64,000 nucleotides of DNA, taken from positions 5,590,001-5,654,000 of the forward strand of contig CM075675.1 of the NCBI GenBank assembly GCA_037962975.1. The letters are read 5' to 3'. The translations under genes were made by a program, and so were the position numbers. How positions within the stretch are numbered: position 1 is the stretch's first letter; each line of letters begins with the position of its first letter. Under the pieces are notes generated by a model, which searched no databases, was not told the origin of the DNA, and saw only the letters and a list, made by a program, of their open reading frames with translations. Origin of the DNA: Clitoria ternatea. Its lineage: Eukaryota; Streptophyta; Magnoliopsida; Fabales; Fabaceae. Positions 31,766-44,289 of the stretch are shown in pieces.

Positions 31766-32116
31766 TGTGTTTAAGGTTTTATATTTAGATGATAAAACTT
31801 TCAAATTTTAAATTACATGAGTTTATTTTATGAATCATGGTTGGATTTTTGAGATTTTAGATAATTAAATATGTTGAATTATATATGTTTTGGTTTCATT
31901 AAAAATAATTTAGGCCCAACAATTTCAAAGGAGAAAAAAAAGCAAAAAAAAATTCCTATATGCGAGTTAGCTCGCAGGTTGGCCCGCGGGTTTGCGGTCC
32001 TGACGCGGGCTCTAAAAAATCAACTCATTTAGAAAGTGGGTTTTGTGAGCCAGCTCGTTGTAGGGCGGACTAGCCCGTATACCCAGCTTCATGCCCACAA
32101 TCACGCATATCGTCAT
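31766..32116. other. Spacer with GC-rich hAT-like remnant
   Basis: Around 31960-32090 are GC-rich words (GCGAGTTAGCTCGCAGG, GGCCCGCGGGTTTGCGG, CGGACTAGCCCG) typical of degraded non-autonomous hAT elements in legumes. Neither terminal repeats nor a target-site duplication could be fixed. Confidence 0.35.
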
Positions 32117-32658
32117 TGTAACATCCCGCGTAATTAATCCAAATCCATAATTGGCGGAAAAATATTAATAATTATCTTTGAATTAAATTTTAGATTTTTG
32201 GGAATTATTATTAACCAATATCAATGCAAACTAAAATAATTAAATGTTGTTGAATTAAATAAATTCATTGATTTGGTTGGTATTAAATTTTAAATAGAAT
32301 GTAAATAAGCAAGGGTAAGTTTAAAAGTTACCAAAGGTCAAAGTAAAAGTTTAATTGAAGTTTTAAAAGGAAAATGTAAAAGGAAAAAGGGTAAATGACC
32401 ATTTTCCCCCTAGAACATTAAAAACTTCAATTCCTTCTCCTTCCTCATGCATTTCATGCGTGCTTCTTCTTCCTCCCTCCCTCTTCTATTGTTGTGTGCT
32501 TTTAGCTTTAATTGGGTGTCCATCTCGCATCGAAACTTCAAATTGGTCGCATTTTTGGAACCGGGGCCTTGAGGTATGTCCATATGCACCTCCAATTTTA
32601 AGCTTTCTCCTTCCCTTTCTTTTTCTCTCTCTAGTCATGACATCCATGGCATGTGAGG
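32117..32658 (+). mobile_element. Truncated LTR related to the solo LTR at 41579-44284
   Basis: Starts TGTAACATCCCGCG. It then shares with 41579-42020 the order: AATTAAATA tracts, GGTAAATGACCATTTTCCCCC, a CTTCTTC-rich stretch and the GCATCGAAACTTC segment. It stops where the next LTR fragment begins at 32659. Confidence 0.65.
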
Positions 32659-32679
32659 TGTAACACCTCCTTATATACA

Positions 32680-32727
<48 letters not shown>

Positions 32728-33380
32728 TTCTTGCTTTTAAAATTTTTAGAAAGATATACATATTTATCACTTTCTATCTCGTGTATACAAGGACGTATAA
32801 TTTTCTTAGAATTTTGAAAGTAAAAAGTTTCAAATTGTTCAGAATTTTCAAAAAATCATAAGTGATCAAAGATTACAATATCATATCCAAAGAATAAGGT
32901 TTATTAAAGTTTAACCTTTACCTTGAATTACAATCATCCAACTTAATATTATATTAAGGTAAACTAAAACTAAAGATTTAATACCTCTACTACGACTTTG
33001 ACCAATCATTTCCTTATCTTCAAACCATGTGATTTTGAATCCTACTCTTGTCACATCTATTGTCCTATCCGATTGAGGATGAGACCAATTTACCCTTTTG
33101 TAATTTCATCCTTTCATCTTGAACTACTAGCTATATATCATATAACATATATTTTGGACACAAATTCAAACAAGAAGTAGTGGGAAACAGAATATAATAC
33201 TTTACAGATAAGACATAAGCAAGAGTTTTCATAACATAACAATTATACTTTTATTCACAACCACCCACATAGAATATCTCAATGAATGTCATGCAATGTT
33301 TTTAATATTACTATCTCATTCATTTTATGCATGTAGACCCTTAAAATTTTTAATTTGCACTAGGCCAACCAAGAGTTTAA
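32659..33380 (+). mobile_element. Truncated LTR of the 28129-31760 family
   Basis: Starts TGTAACACCTCCTTATATACACG and follows 28129-28920 for about 700 bp (ATCTCGTGTATACAA, AATCATAAGTGAT, TACCTCTACTACGACT, TTTGGACACAAATTCAAACAAGAA). It carries a (TA)n run near 32682-32727. Similarity ends near GGCCAACCAAGAG, with no 3' terminus found. Confidence 0.75.
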
Positions 33381-33554
33381 TTTCTCAAATTTTAATTAAC
33401 CTTTTATCTATTCTGTACAATTTTTTATCATGTATTATTTATAACTTATTTCCTAATCCATAAATGTTGAGTTATGCTGGCTAAGTATATATTAAATTTG
33501 ACAGTCAGACAGAGATTGACGGCATTGTTTTTTTTAAAAAATTTTGCAACTTGA

Positions 33555-33970
33555 ATCCAAGATGTAGGTGCTAGCAACATATTTTGTGTTCCAACAACAA
33601 CAAAAAAGTTACTTTATTCCCATTTTCTGATGATCTATCTTACTGTAAATGTGTCTTTTTCACATGGCAAAGAATTAATGTTCCTTTCCATTTTTTATTT
33701 ACATTTGCCACGCATTAGTTATAGTGTAATTTGGTGAGAAGTATAATAAACCAATAATCATGAATTCCTCTTGACATTCAGATTATAGAAATCCTTGTCT
33801 TATTTTAGAAGGGTAAAAGCAAATTTTGATTTTGCAACATGTCATCTATTTCAACAACAAAATGTTATTTTATTCTCATTTTCTGGTGGGCTATTTTGCT
33901 TTTTGTTTCTTCTGTACATTTCCTATAATTAATTACACTATAATTTGGTGAGAAGCATAGTAACCGGCCA
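33555..33970 (+). repeat. Two-copy tandem repeat, about 270 bp
   Basis: Matching landmarks occur in order in both copies: CAACAACAAAAAAGTTACTTTATTCCCATTTTCTG / CAACAACAAAATGTTATTTTATTCTCATTTTCTG, then TAATTTGGTGAGAAGTATAATAA / TAATTTGGTGAGAAGCATAGTAA. Origin unknown. Confidence 0.65.
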
Positions 33971-35685
33971 GTAATTATTTTAAAACAAGTCCAAGAGCAA
34001 TTATTTTAAGCAGGATTTATCTACACTGAGTAATTTTACACATAATCAATTTTTAAAAAAATACATTTAAAAATATCAATAATATCCCCTTTAATTTCTA
34101 TATAATAAAAAAAATTCAAAGTTTTGATTTGGAAAGGGTAGATAAATCCTTTTATTCTTGCAGTGATCATGAAGCTTCACGTGCCTATGCAAGATTTCCA
34201 TGGCCATGTCAGAAAGCAACACCTTGCAAATTAATGTTGGCACGTTATGTATGCGTTTGAATATTTTGACCTGATGTTTTCTGTAGTTTGACAAAAAGAG
34301 AGATTTGGTTCCCCTTCAACAGGTTTTCAACTATTAGTCGGAAAATTTAGGTATTTTCATCAAACAATTAAAATTAATTGATGAGTTATTTTTATAGTTG
34401 GTGTAAAAATTTAATGTTAATTTTTTTATCAGTTATAGAAATATTTGTATATAAAAATATTTTTATATCAATTATTTTTAAAATTAGTGTAGAAAAACAA
34501 TTCTGAAATATATTTTTTTACTGGTTTCATAAATAACTGGTATAAAAATAGTTTTTAAATCAGTTATTTTTATAAGCAGCATTAAAAATCATAATAAAAA
34601 TTTATATATCGATATAAAAAATACTTTTTATATTGGTTATTATAACCAATGTAAAAATATTTTTTATACCAATTATTTTTAACAATTTGATTAAAACCAA
34701 ATTTTTCAATCAATCTAATGGTCCAAAACTTAAATGGAGAGTACCGGAGACCTTCCGTAGAAAAAAGAGTGCAAGTTTCAAAAAGAGTGGATGAATTGCT
34801 TAGTTCGTATGATATCCATTTTTTTAGATTTTGTTTGACATAAAAACTATTACGAAAATGCTATTCACATACTCTTTTCAAACACACTTCTTGTGATTTG
34901 CAAATATTGTTTGCTCCTCTAAAATTTGAATGAAATTTTTTTATCAGATGGAGTTAAGCTCAATCTTAATATGAAGACAATTTATAATTGTCCTCGTAAA
35001 AAACTTCTTACCCATTTGTGGAATGACCAGTACAGTAGTGTTGCACATTCCAAACGTTTGGCCTTTGATAAGTCAACTCTCAAGTTTTGACCTTTATTTA
35101 GGTTGTTTAGATAAATAATTCAACCTATGTTTTTAATGTAAGAAAATAAAATTTTTAATGTAAAAAAGTTAATTTTGAGCAATTCAAACTTGAAACTCCA
35201 TTTACACCCGTAAACACCTTCATGTGGTAAATATGTTAGGTGTCAAAGTTTGTTACAACCAGACAAAATGTTCTAGCTTTGATGCAATGTTAAAATTTTC
35301 ATCCTAAAATCAAACCAATTGACAATAGTTTAAATCATCCAATAAGTATTTAATCATACGAAATATTACAAGACAGACAATATGAAACTTTCAACATAAA
35401 GGGTCACATTTTCCATTTCTACTCGATTTCACAATTGAAGATTAGCAGTAATATCAGATTAGATTTAATCCATCCACGATTTATACTAATAATATTTGGT
35501 AGTAATTCAACAAGGCAAACCATGCGGCAAAATGTAGATTACCGTCCTATTCTCGCGTTTCAAAATTCCACACTCAACAAAACCATATACTAGACAAAGT
35601 TTAATCGGCCCAAAAATACATGCCCCATGCCGTCAACATTAACAGAATCTTATTTTAATGCTGCTTAGTGAGGTTGTGTTATACA
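33971..35685. other. Gene-free AT-rich DNA downstream of enolase
   Basis: No credible frame. Between about 34380 and 34690 short degenerate units (CAGTTATTTTTATAA, TTGGTGTAAAAAT) recur in both orientations, resembling the subterminal part of a DNA transposon; no ends could be set. The enolase 3' untranslated region occupies the right edge. Confidence 0.4.
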
Positions 35686-38600
35686 TCAGTAGGGCTCCAC
35701 GGGGACTCTGAACTTGGAACCAGCATACACAGCAGCGGCACCGAGTTCCTCCTCAATCCTAAGAAGCTGCAACTCAATACAAAGGTGTCAGTGACAAGGG
35801 TACAATTTATATACATAAAGCAGCATACATCCTAATTTTGTTTTGATTGTTTGATAAAATAAGTTTATCCAGTGACCTTATAACTTATTGCTTATAAGTT
35901 TTCAAGTAATTTACAAGCTTATAACTTTGGACAAAACTAGTTTACTGACGAAGTTGTAAAGGATAAAAATAACTAAACATAGGGAGTTCTAAATCAATCG
36001 ATCGAACCAAAACCTTATAAAATCCAGTTTTTGAAGGCATTCAAATCATGTTCAGGTCATACAAATAAAAATGATTGACTGTTTTACCTGGTTGTACTTG
36101 GCAAGCCTTTCAGATCGGCAGGGAGCTCCAGTCTTGATTTGCCCCTGTTAAATAATGACATAAGACGACCAAATTCATATCAGCTACAGCGGAAGGTAAA
36201 GAATTTGTATTTCAAATTTTAAACACAACTTATCGGCAAAGACACTACTGGGGGACAATGAAAAAGAAAAAAAGAAAATTATGAGTGGAAAAAGCATCTA
36301 CAACTTACAGTTGCTAACCCAACTGAGAGGTCAGCAATGAAGGTATCCTCAGTTTCACCACTACAATAAAGAAATCAAAACACATTAGAGAGAACATATA
36401 AAGAATAATACAATGTCAGAAAACAGAGCAATTGAATATAAGGGGGCAAACAATGAACATACCTCCTGTGGCTAGCCATGACACCCCAACCAGCTTTTTT
36501 AGACATTCTCACAGCTTCAATACTTTCAGTTACACTACCAATTTGATTCACCTGTAGTAGAAAATGAAATTTTGGTCCTTGGAATTGATAGAGAAAAAGG
36601 AACTTTTGATCCTGTAGGAGGATAACAAGAAAGCAAGAATTTGTTTACCTTCAACAAAAGGGCATTGCAAGACTTCTCCTTAATTGCTTTCTCCACACGC
36701 TGTAGTTAATAATGGAAAGGATATTGTAAAAATGAAACGTGGTTGCTTAAATACAGCCCACAAATTTCAAGTTAATGAGGCATATACCTTCGGGTTGGTA
36801 ACTAGGAGATCATCACCAACAATCTGCACTTGCTGGCCAATTTCAGCTGTTAATTTTGAATAGTGCTCCCAGTCATCCTGATCAAATGGATCCTCAATGG
36901 ACACAATTGGATAATCTGTCACAAATGATTTGTACACATTCTTTAAGCTGTCTCCTGAGATTTTCTGTGATCCATCATTATTCTGCAATAGGATAGTCAG
37001 CTCTCTAGTTAAAGCATTTGACAAAGAAATATATCTTGGCCAAGGAAATGAAAATTTAAGAAAAACTTGGAATATTTTCCAATTTGTCAAACCTCTTCCT
37101 TAAAGTTCAAGTCGTATGTTTTCCCTTTGTTATCATAAAATTCTGAAGCAGCAACATCCATACCAATTACAACCTATGAGAATAGAAATTAATCAGCCAC
37201 ATACTAAGATGCTAACTGATAGCCATAGATAGATATGATAAAATACAGTAGATGAAGAACCAACCTTTCCGGTGTAGCCAGCATTAGCGATGGCAGTCTT
37301 CAGAAGCTCAAGACCTTCTTTGTTGTCCTATAAATTAAACAGAGAGCATATAAAAACTGAATTTTGCAAGAGATAAAATTTAATTAAAGATATGAAAGCA
37401 ACATAAACAACTCAGGTAGGTGCAAAGCCACAGGTGTTGATAGAGAACAAGGTTCCATCACTAAATAATGCAATCAAAATAAATTAGACCCTAAATGATG
37501 CTTAGATCATAGATCACTAAACAGAAAAGCAGTAGGTAAGGACCTGAATATTAGGTGCAAAGCCACCTTCATCACCAACATTGGTAGCATCTTGCCCGTA
37601 CTTCTTTTTAATCACAGCCTATCAAAGACAAACACAATAACATCTTTAGTCTATGCCACTGATAATAATGACTTCCCTTCCATACATTTTGTTCTTTTGT
37701 TTATCAAAAATAAAGTTAGTGAAAAGGACACTAACCTTCAGATGATGGTATACTTCTACACCCATTTTCATTGCTTCTTTGAATGATGATGCCCCAACTG
37801 GGAGAATCATAAACTCCTATAGAAAACCCCAAACTTTGTAATTGTAAGTATTTAGATAAAAACAATCACCCCTATTCAATTGCTATATTAAATAGGTTGT
37901 ACCTGCATTGCAAGCTTATTTCCTGCATGTGAGCCTCCGTTGATAACATTGAATGAAGGTACAGGCAGTACCAAAGTCTTGTTACCAGCCAGATTGGCAA
38001 TGTGCTGAAAAGTTAAAATAATACAAAAGCAGACCATGAGAAACAGATAAACAGAGGGGAACTATTATTAGTAGAACCTCACATACCTTGTACAGGGGAA
38101 CTTTCTTCACTGCAGCTCCAGCTTTACAGACAGCAAGTGACACAGCCAATATAGCATTGGCACCAAGCTGAAAATTTGAATATTGAGTAAACCAAATTAG
38201 CTTGACATGAATGACCATTACAATTACAAAAAATTGCAGCCACTGAACTCAATAAGCGAGAAAGGAATCAAACAGTAATACCTTCTGCTTGCACCAACCC
38301 CACTCATTAACAGTTCCATCAAGCTGTTGTACCATAAAGTTGTCAAGTTCAGTCTGCTTAGTTGGGTCCTGTAAAGAGAGAAGACATGTAACATAGGAAA
38401 TTAATTATCAATTGCCAACATATTTTTTAAACAATATGCATTAACCCAACATTATAAATGGCATAATACCTTGCCAAGTAGAGCAGGTGCTATAACAGTG
38501 TTCACATTCTCCACGGCCTAAGCCAAAGAAAATTCAGAATCTTATTACCAGCCCAACACAAAAGATGCTCAAAAACAAACCAAAGCCAAAATGGTACAGA

Positions 38601-39709
38601 AAAAAATATAATAAAAAGGTGACAAGAGGTGGAGGACAAAATAGAACGGCATATACAGCAGAATAAGCAGATACCTTCAGAACACCTTTCCCGAGATAGT
38701 CTGAGCCTCCATCCCTCAACTCCAGAGCTTCATAGATACCTTCATAGAAAGTAAAATGAGTTAAGAACACACCATTTCAAGAACTATAAATCCGTACATA
38801 ACCAACACAAAATTTGTACTTCGTAGCCAATAAACATAAAAATAATTCTTAAAACCTTTGCATATGGCCCAATGACAATCAAATACCATTTCACATTCAA
38901 CATACCCTGTTTTTTCCCCTCCATCTTGACATGATTATAATGCTTCAAGGAGCTCAACACAAACATTAACTTACTAGAACAACGAATACAAAAAAGAAGT
39001 ATATCCATCTTTATAGTCCTTTAAAACATTCAAGCCGTTCAACGAAAGCACACACACATACATATGAGAATGTTATTTTTATGTAAGAAAATGATAATGA
39101 CAAATCAACATCGTATAACCATATATAACCATACATTTATGATCTATATTAGACGTTGATTAAAACCATCATGAGTCTTAAATTTTAATCTTCATCATTC
39201 ATGCTAAGATCTATTTATCAATAATTATTCACATAATCTCAAAAATTGTCAATGACGTGCATATACATTATACATACACAAACATAGATATACATGTATT
39301 CACACAAACATATATGTGCATAGAATCTACACTTGATCTTATGAAGTGGCGTTCTATTTTCTCTATCGAAAAAATAAACGATCGTTTACCTGTGGAAGCA
39401 CCACTAGGAACAGCAGCTCTGGCGAAGGTTCCATCGCTGAGAATAACGTCAACCTGGCGATAACAAACCACATTCAGAAACCAAAAAAAAAAGAAACAGT
39501 AATATAAAAAAAACGAATCAAAGCGTTCTATCTCACACCTATAGTAGAAGTTAAATTCATTTTTCATTTTTTTCTCCTTCATTTCCACGCACATTTTCCA
39601 AGCAGAAAACAACGAAACGAAAGGAAAATGAAGCGAGACTTACTTCAACGGTGGGATTTCCACGGCTGTCGAAGATCTGGCGAGCTTTCACGACATTGAT
39701 TGTTGCCAT
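35686..39709 (-). CDS. ENO: Enolase (2-phosphoglycerate dehydratase), 17 exons, 445 aa
   Basis: Cytosolic-type plant enolase converts 2-phosphoglycerate to phosphoenolpyruvate in glycolysis. Coding exons, 5' to 3': 39709-39644, 39453-39390, 38739-38675, 38517-38470, 38368-38282, 38167-38087, 38004-37903, 37816-37736, 37618-37544, 37327-37265, 37173-37093, 36982-36788, 36699-36649, 36551-36463, 36360-36309, 36144-36088, 35766-35686. They sum to 1338 nt in frame, with GT-AG at every junction. Family residues are present: SHAGNK (H163), E172, GDEGG (E215), Mg-binding D250, E301 and D328/D329, K353 in the [14 protein letters not shown] signature, H381 in SHRSGET and K404 in IKTG. There is no transit peptide: the protein starts [17 protein letters not shown], so it is not the plastid form. 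Met93 lies where the shorter MBP-1-like product of Arabidopsis ENO2/LOS2 is thought to start. The gene looks complete. Confidence 0.97.
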
Positions 39710-39840
39710 CAGTAAGCGTCAAAAGGTTACGAATCACTCTATTTCACGGTTTGGAATTTTCTCAGCGTCGCAGTGATTTTCCGACCCTGGTTTTCTCGAG
39801 AGAGTGTGACGTGGTGAAAAAGCATGGGTTGGATGGGTGG

Positions 39841-39850
39841 GTTAATATAG
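39841..39850 (-). promoter_or_regulatory. Enolase TATA box
   Basis: CTATATTAAC on the minus strand lies about 135 bp above the ATG, implying a leader of about 100 nt. ACGT-core motifs sit nearby: CCACGTCAC around 39808-39816, between the TATA box and the ATG, and CCACGTCACC around 39916-39925. Such motifs are often stress- or light-related in plants. Confidence 0.55.
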
Positions 39851-39985
39851 AGGGGCTTTGGTACGTTGCGGAGAGGAAAGGGTTGAATCTGGCGCGTTGG
39901 TCGTGGAAAGAGAGGGGTGACGTGGACGGTTGAGATGCGTTTGTGATGGCACATCATGAGCCTCTTGCTAATACGAGGTGGGCCC

Positions 39986-41573
39986 ACGAAGCACGCAGAG
40001 AAGAATATGCTTAATGCTTATGCCCTCATTCTAGGTGCCGCGACTCTCGAAACAAAGTTGAATTCGTGGAAAGCGCCCTTCTTTAAGCTTCCGGGTTAGC
40101 TTGGTTTTACTGTTGAGGAAAATAAAAAAATTTAAAGTTAATATTGTTCTTTTATACTGTTTGAGATAATTAAAACTCTATTTGACTGTAGGATGTATTT
40201 TTAGGAGATTTGATCAACCAAATTTAGGATCCAAACAGACCCTACTTTTGCCTTTAAATTATTTTTAAGAAAGAAGTAATCCTCTTGAGTTTTTTATAAG
40301 ATAAATAATTGATTTATTCATACAATGTATGAATTAAAAATTAAAATATAATTTTTTACATATTATTTAATAATAAATATGGTATATTATAAGAGTTCTT
40401 TTGTGATTTAAGTTTATTATAAAAAATCTTGAATAAGTGAGTCCAAACTTTAAAAAATCTTTTAATTAAATTCTTTAATAAATGCAATCATCATTGGTTG
40501 TTTAGTGTAATATTTCTAAATTGTATTTAGTTATATTTTTTTGTGTTTAAGTTATATAAGAAATGTCACTATTATTGTGTTATTATAATGAATTGCCACC
40601 GGAGGTGTTGCTACTCATCGCACCGTGCCTATGGATAAGCTTAAGGTTAAGGTCAAAATATGGACAAAATAAATGAGGGTGAAAGGGAGACAAGTAGTAT
40701 TCCAATTAATAAGAATTTATTTATATGTAATGACCATTTTTATTTAATCATCTCAAGTTAACCACGAAAGGAGTGCATTATTCATGTGGTTAAAGGCATA
40801 GTTTAAAATTTGGACTAGATTAGTCGGTTCAATCAAAACTTTGATGAATCGGTCATCAATCTGATCTGTTTAAACCAATGAACCTTAGTTTTTTTTTAAA
40901 GTGAGTAATTCTGTAATTTTTAATATAATTTAATTAGCTCTTTTTAGGAAAAAAAAATATTCATGTATAGTAAGGACAAATGTGAAAAAAAAATACTAAA
41001 TATTTTTAATTTATGAGTTTTGTCTTATAAATAGAACCACTAAAACTTCCTTTATACCATCTATAATAAGGATAGTTTGAGTTAAGTGACGTAATCTAGA
41101 CCTGATGATTGAAGTTAATAAAATTCATTACTTATATATCAAGGATAACACCATTAATATATTATTAAACCTACCTCTAAATAATGAGTTTAAGTTATAA
41201 GTGAGAATGAGTTAAGTCTATCCCTTTATTTAACTGTGAAGTCTAAGTCTAACATGTAAAGAAGATATCGTAAGTATTATAAATTGTATACACGAACTTG
41301 AAAAGGTTGGTTAAACAAGCTAAAAATACTATTACAAAAGTTTAAATTTTGTCTCATTAATTAAATAAACCTTTAAAAAGTATAGTTTAGTCTAAGCTTT
41401 GTTTAAATTATTATCAATGAAAAGATAAACAAATATATATTAAATAGATCAATAAGTCTATTTTAAACAAATCAATATGTCTTTAAAAGGCTATTGACTT
41501 ACATATAATATACATTGAATTATCAATTTTACATATTAAAGGTGATTTTAACAAATTTTAATCTTATAGACTA
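39986..41573. other. Gene-free DNA upstream of enolase
   Basis: No credible frame. A stretch at about 40800-40900 (TCGGTTCAATC...GAATCGGTCATCAATCTGATC) resembles fragments of the hAT-like repeat seen near 48180 and 53640. The rest is AT-rich. Confidence 0.4.
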
Positions 41574-42954
41574 TAACTTGTAACATCCCTGATATTTTAG
41601 TAAAATTATGAGTAGTGGAAAATATTAAAAATTGTTTTAAGGATTTATTTGATATTTTTATGAATTATTAGGTAATTATAAATAATTAAATAGTGTGGAA
41701 ATAAATAAATTTATTTGGTTGATTAATTACAAAAAGGTTAAATGAGGTGAAATTAGAAGGAGGTAAAAGTTAATTAAAACTTTCAAAGAAAATATAAAAG
41801 AAATGGGGAAGTGACCATTTTGCCCCTGAGCCTTAAATAAAGAAAGTTTCCTTTCTTCTTCCTCATTATCCACGCGAGCCTACTTCTTTCTTCTTCTCCT
41901 GTTTCTTTTTCTTCTTCTCCTTCCTCACGCTGCCGAGCTGCATGCTCTGAGGGAAGGTCCATCTAGCGCTGAAACTTTGGGATAACTACATTTCCGTGAC
42001 CGTGGTTTCAAGGTGAGTACGATGGACTTTTTAATTTGAGTTATCATGTCTCTTTTCATTTTCACTCCTTTAAACCAAATGGCCATGCATGGCGGAGTAA
42101 GGTTCTGTTTTCCACTCCTCTTGGGTGCGTAAGCCTGAAAATGGTCTTTAGAGCAGAGGGTGGTATGACGTTAATTGATTTTGCATTCCGACCCCCGTAG
42201 GTAGCAGAACGAACATCGGAGGACTGATTGACGGAGCTGGTGCTAGATTCGAAGGTGGAACCGTGAACCCAGCGCTTAAAGGACGTAATCGGCACCAAAA
42301 GCATATTGTTGAAGCTTGGAACCGAGGTAAGGGGGTGTTCGGGTTATAATTAATTAGAATAGGACATATTTTGGGTCTGAGTCGTTGAACTGATTGTGAA
42401 CATGGTAAGAAATGTTGTTGGATGAGTTGTATGTGTATGCATGTATGAATATGGACACTGATCGGTTTAGGATCGTGTATGGCTTGCGATGATTGAGTTT
42501 GAAATACTTGATGTTGTGATGATTCGATGTGTACAGTGGCGTTGTGATGACGGGCTTGACAAGTAGGTCTCCCAGTGGCAATGTGATGGCGGGCTTGACA
42601 AGTAGGTCGCCCATTTGATGAGTATGTGCTGTTGATTGATGGCCACTTTTTATATAATATGATGAATGTGAATGATATATGTATTGTATGATTATGTGGT
42701 GTGGGACGGCCGACGGTATGTATAGCCCCTCGTTTCTGGCTCCTGTGATTTTTGTGCCCAGTTGAGCTACCCAGTGGTCAAGTAGGACCCAGTGGTTGAG
42801 GTGGAGAGTCAAGAAGGACTCGGTGAACCAAGCAGGGTTCACGGGGTGTCAAGTAGGACCCTCAGCTGAAGGCCGATCCTTTAGTATCCAGATACTAGGC
42901 GTCAATTTTGTCTGAGAGTCAGTGGTGACAATTGATGAATTTAGTATTGTGATG

Positions 42955-43205
42955 AGTATGATTTGCTATATTTGCCGAGTGCAATTTGATATATTTACTG
43001 AGTATGATTTGATATATTTGCCGAGTGCAATTTGATATATTTACCGAGTGCAATTTGATATATTTGCCGATTATGATTTGCTATATTTGACGAGTGCAAT
43101 TTGTTATATTTGCCGAGTGTGAATTGTTATATTTCCCGAGTGTGAAATGCTATAATTGCCGAGTGTGAATTGCTAAATTTACCGAGTATGACTTGCAATA
43201 TGATG
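42955..43205 (+). repeat. About 22-bp tandem repeat with CCGAGTG core
   Basis: About ten units of the form GCCGAGTGCAATTTGATATATTT, with variants TTTACTGAGTATGATTTG and CCCGAGTGTGAATTG. The period is regular, unlike the arrays in the chromovirus LTR. Confidence 0.85.
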
Positions 43206-43657
43206 ATATAGTAATCAGACGGAGTTATATGCATGTAAATTGTTAATTTCCGTTCTAGATTAATTATGATGTCAAACACTCACCCTTGTTGTGGTTTTCA
43301 ATTTAGTAACCAGTGACAGGGAAGAGGTCGGAGCCTTGGAGATGCGCCAAGCGGAGGATTGATGCCAAGGAACCGAGTGATTTTGAAATGAATTATGAGT
43401 GTAATATATATAATGAGTTTTCCGTATATGTGATGCTACAACATGTTGTGTGTTGAACTAATTTCGAATCGGTATGTTGATTAATCGGATATGAATTTAT
43501 GTTGCTATGTGATCGGTATTGATTTTCATGAGTGAATGTGTTTGCTGTAGTAAAGTCGATTACCGGACGAATCTCGCCGAGAGGATTCAGTCTTGTCCGA
43601 GCGAAGGCCGGGGGAATTGATCCTGTGCCTATTTCGCTCAAGTGAGTATCCCTCGTC

Positions 43658-43935
43658 CCCTTCCGAGTGAAGATTAGAATGTTTCGAGTGAAGATTAAAA
43701 TGCTTCCGAGTGAAGATTAGAATGATTCCGAGTGAAGATTAGAGTGCTTCCGAGTGAATATTAGAGTGCTTCCGAGTGAATATTAGAATGTTTCCGAGTG
43801 AAGATTAGAGTGCATCCGAGTGAAGATTAGGGTGTTTTTCGAGTGATACATGACCGAGAGAACCCTTTTCTAAGTGAAGGTTAAGGGGTTCCCGAGTGAG
43901 ACATGACCGAGTGGACCCATTTCCGAGTAAAAACC
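43658..43935 (+). repeat. About 20-22-bp tandem repeat CCGAGTGAAGATTAGAATG
   Basis: About nine consecutive units of TTCCGAGTGAAGATTAGAATG with small changes, then looser copies with ACATGACCGAG, a phrase also found near 680 in the chromovirus LTR. This shows that the decamer is shared between LTR families. Confidence 0.85.
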
Positions 43936-43984
43936 GATTTGTTAATTTTCTTTGCATGTCTCGTGTTTCACTCAGGTTTGAAAT

Positions 43985-44075
43985 GTAGGATTCGCTCAAA
44001 CGAGTCGGAACTCGCCTAAGCGACCTTCTCGGGTTTCGCCTAAGCGAATCATGGTCTCGCTCAAGCGAGTGACCC
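43985..44075. repeat. CTCGCTCAAGCGAG-type palindromic words
   Basis: Four to five short imperfect palindromes (CGCTCAAACGAG, CTCGCCTAAGCGA, TCGCCTAAGCGAA, CTCGCTCAAGCGAG) occur in 80 bp. Confidence 0.7.
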
Positions 44076-44289
44076 CTGTCTTCATCTTTCTCCTTCCGCT
44101 GATTTTAATCAATCCCATTTTATTAATGGATCTATTTCCGATCGGTTATTATTTTGAGTATGCTTAAGAAAAGTAAATATTATTTTATATTAAGACCTAA
44201 TTAATTTTCATTAAACGTGAAAAATTATTACGAAAAATGATTAACCGGGTGTAATTAAATGGTAAATTAACGCGGGTCATCACATAACT

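Larger units (their letters stand above)
41579..44284 (+). mobile_element. Solo LTR with CCGAGTG arrays, 2.7 kb
   Basis: Starts TGTAACATCCC and ends CGCGGGTCATCACA. The duplication TAACT flanks it at 41574-41578 and 44285-44289. It contains ACCGAGGTAAGGGGG at 42322-42336, matching the conserved LTR motif, two CCGAGTG arrays, and palindromic CTCGCTCAAGCGAG-type words near 43990-44070. No coding capacity; the frames across it are repeat-derived. Confidence 0.88.

Noticed and set aside
42955..43935. CRISPR-like regular short repeats with spacers
   Set aside because: Plant nuclear DNA inside a solo LTR; spacers are themselves repeated and there are no cas genes.
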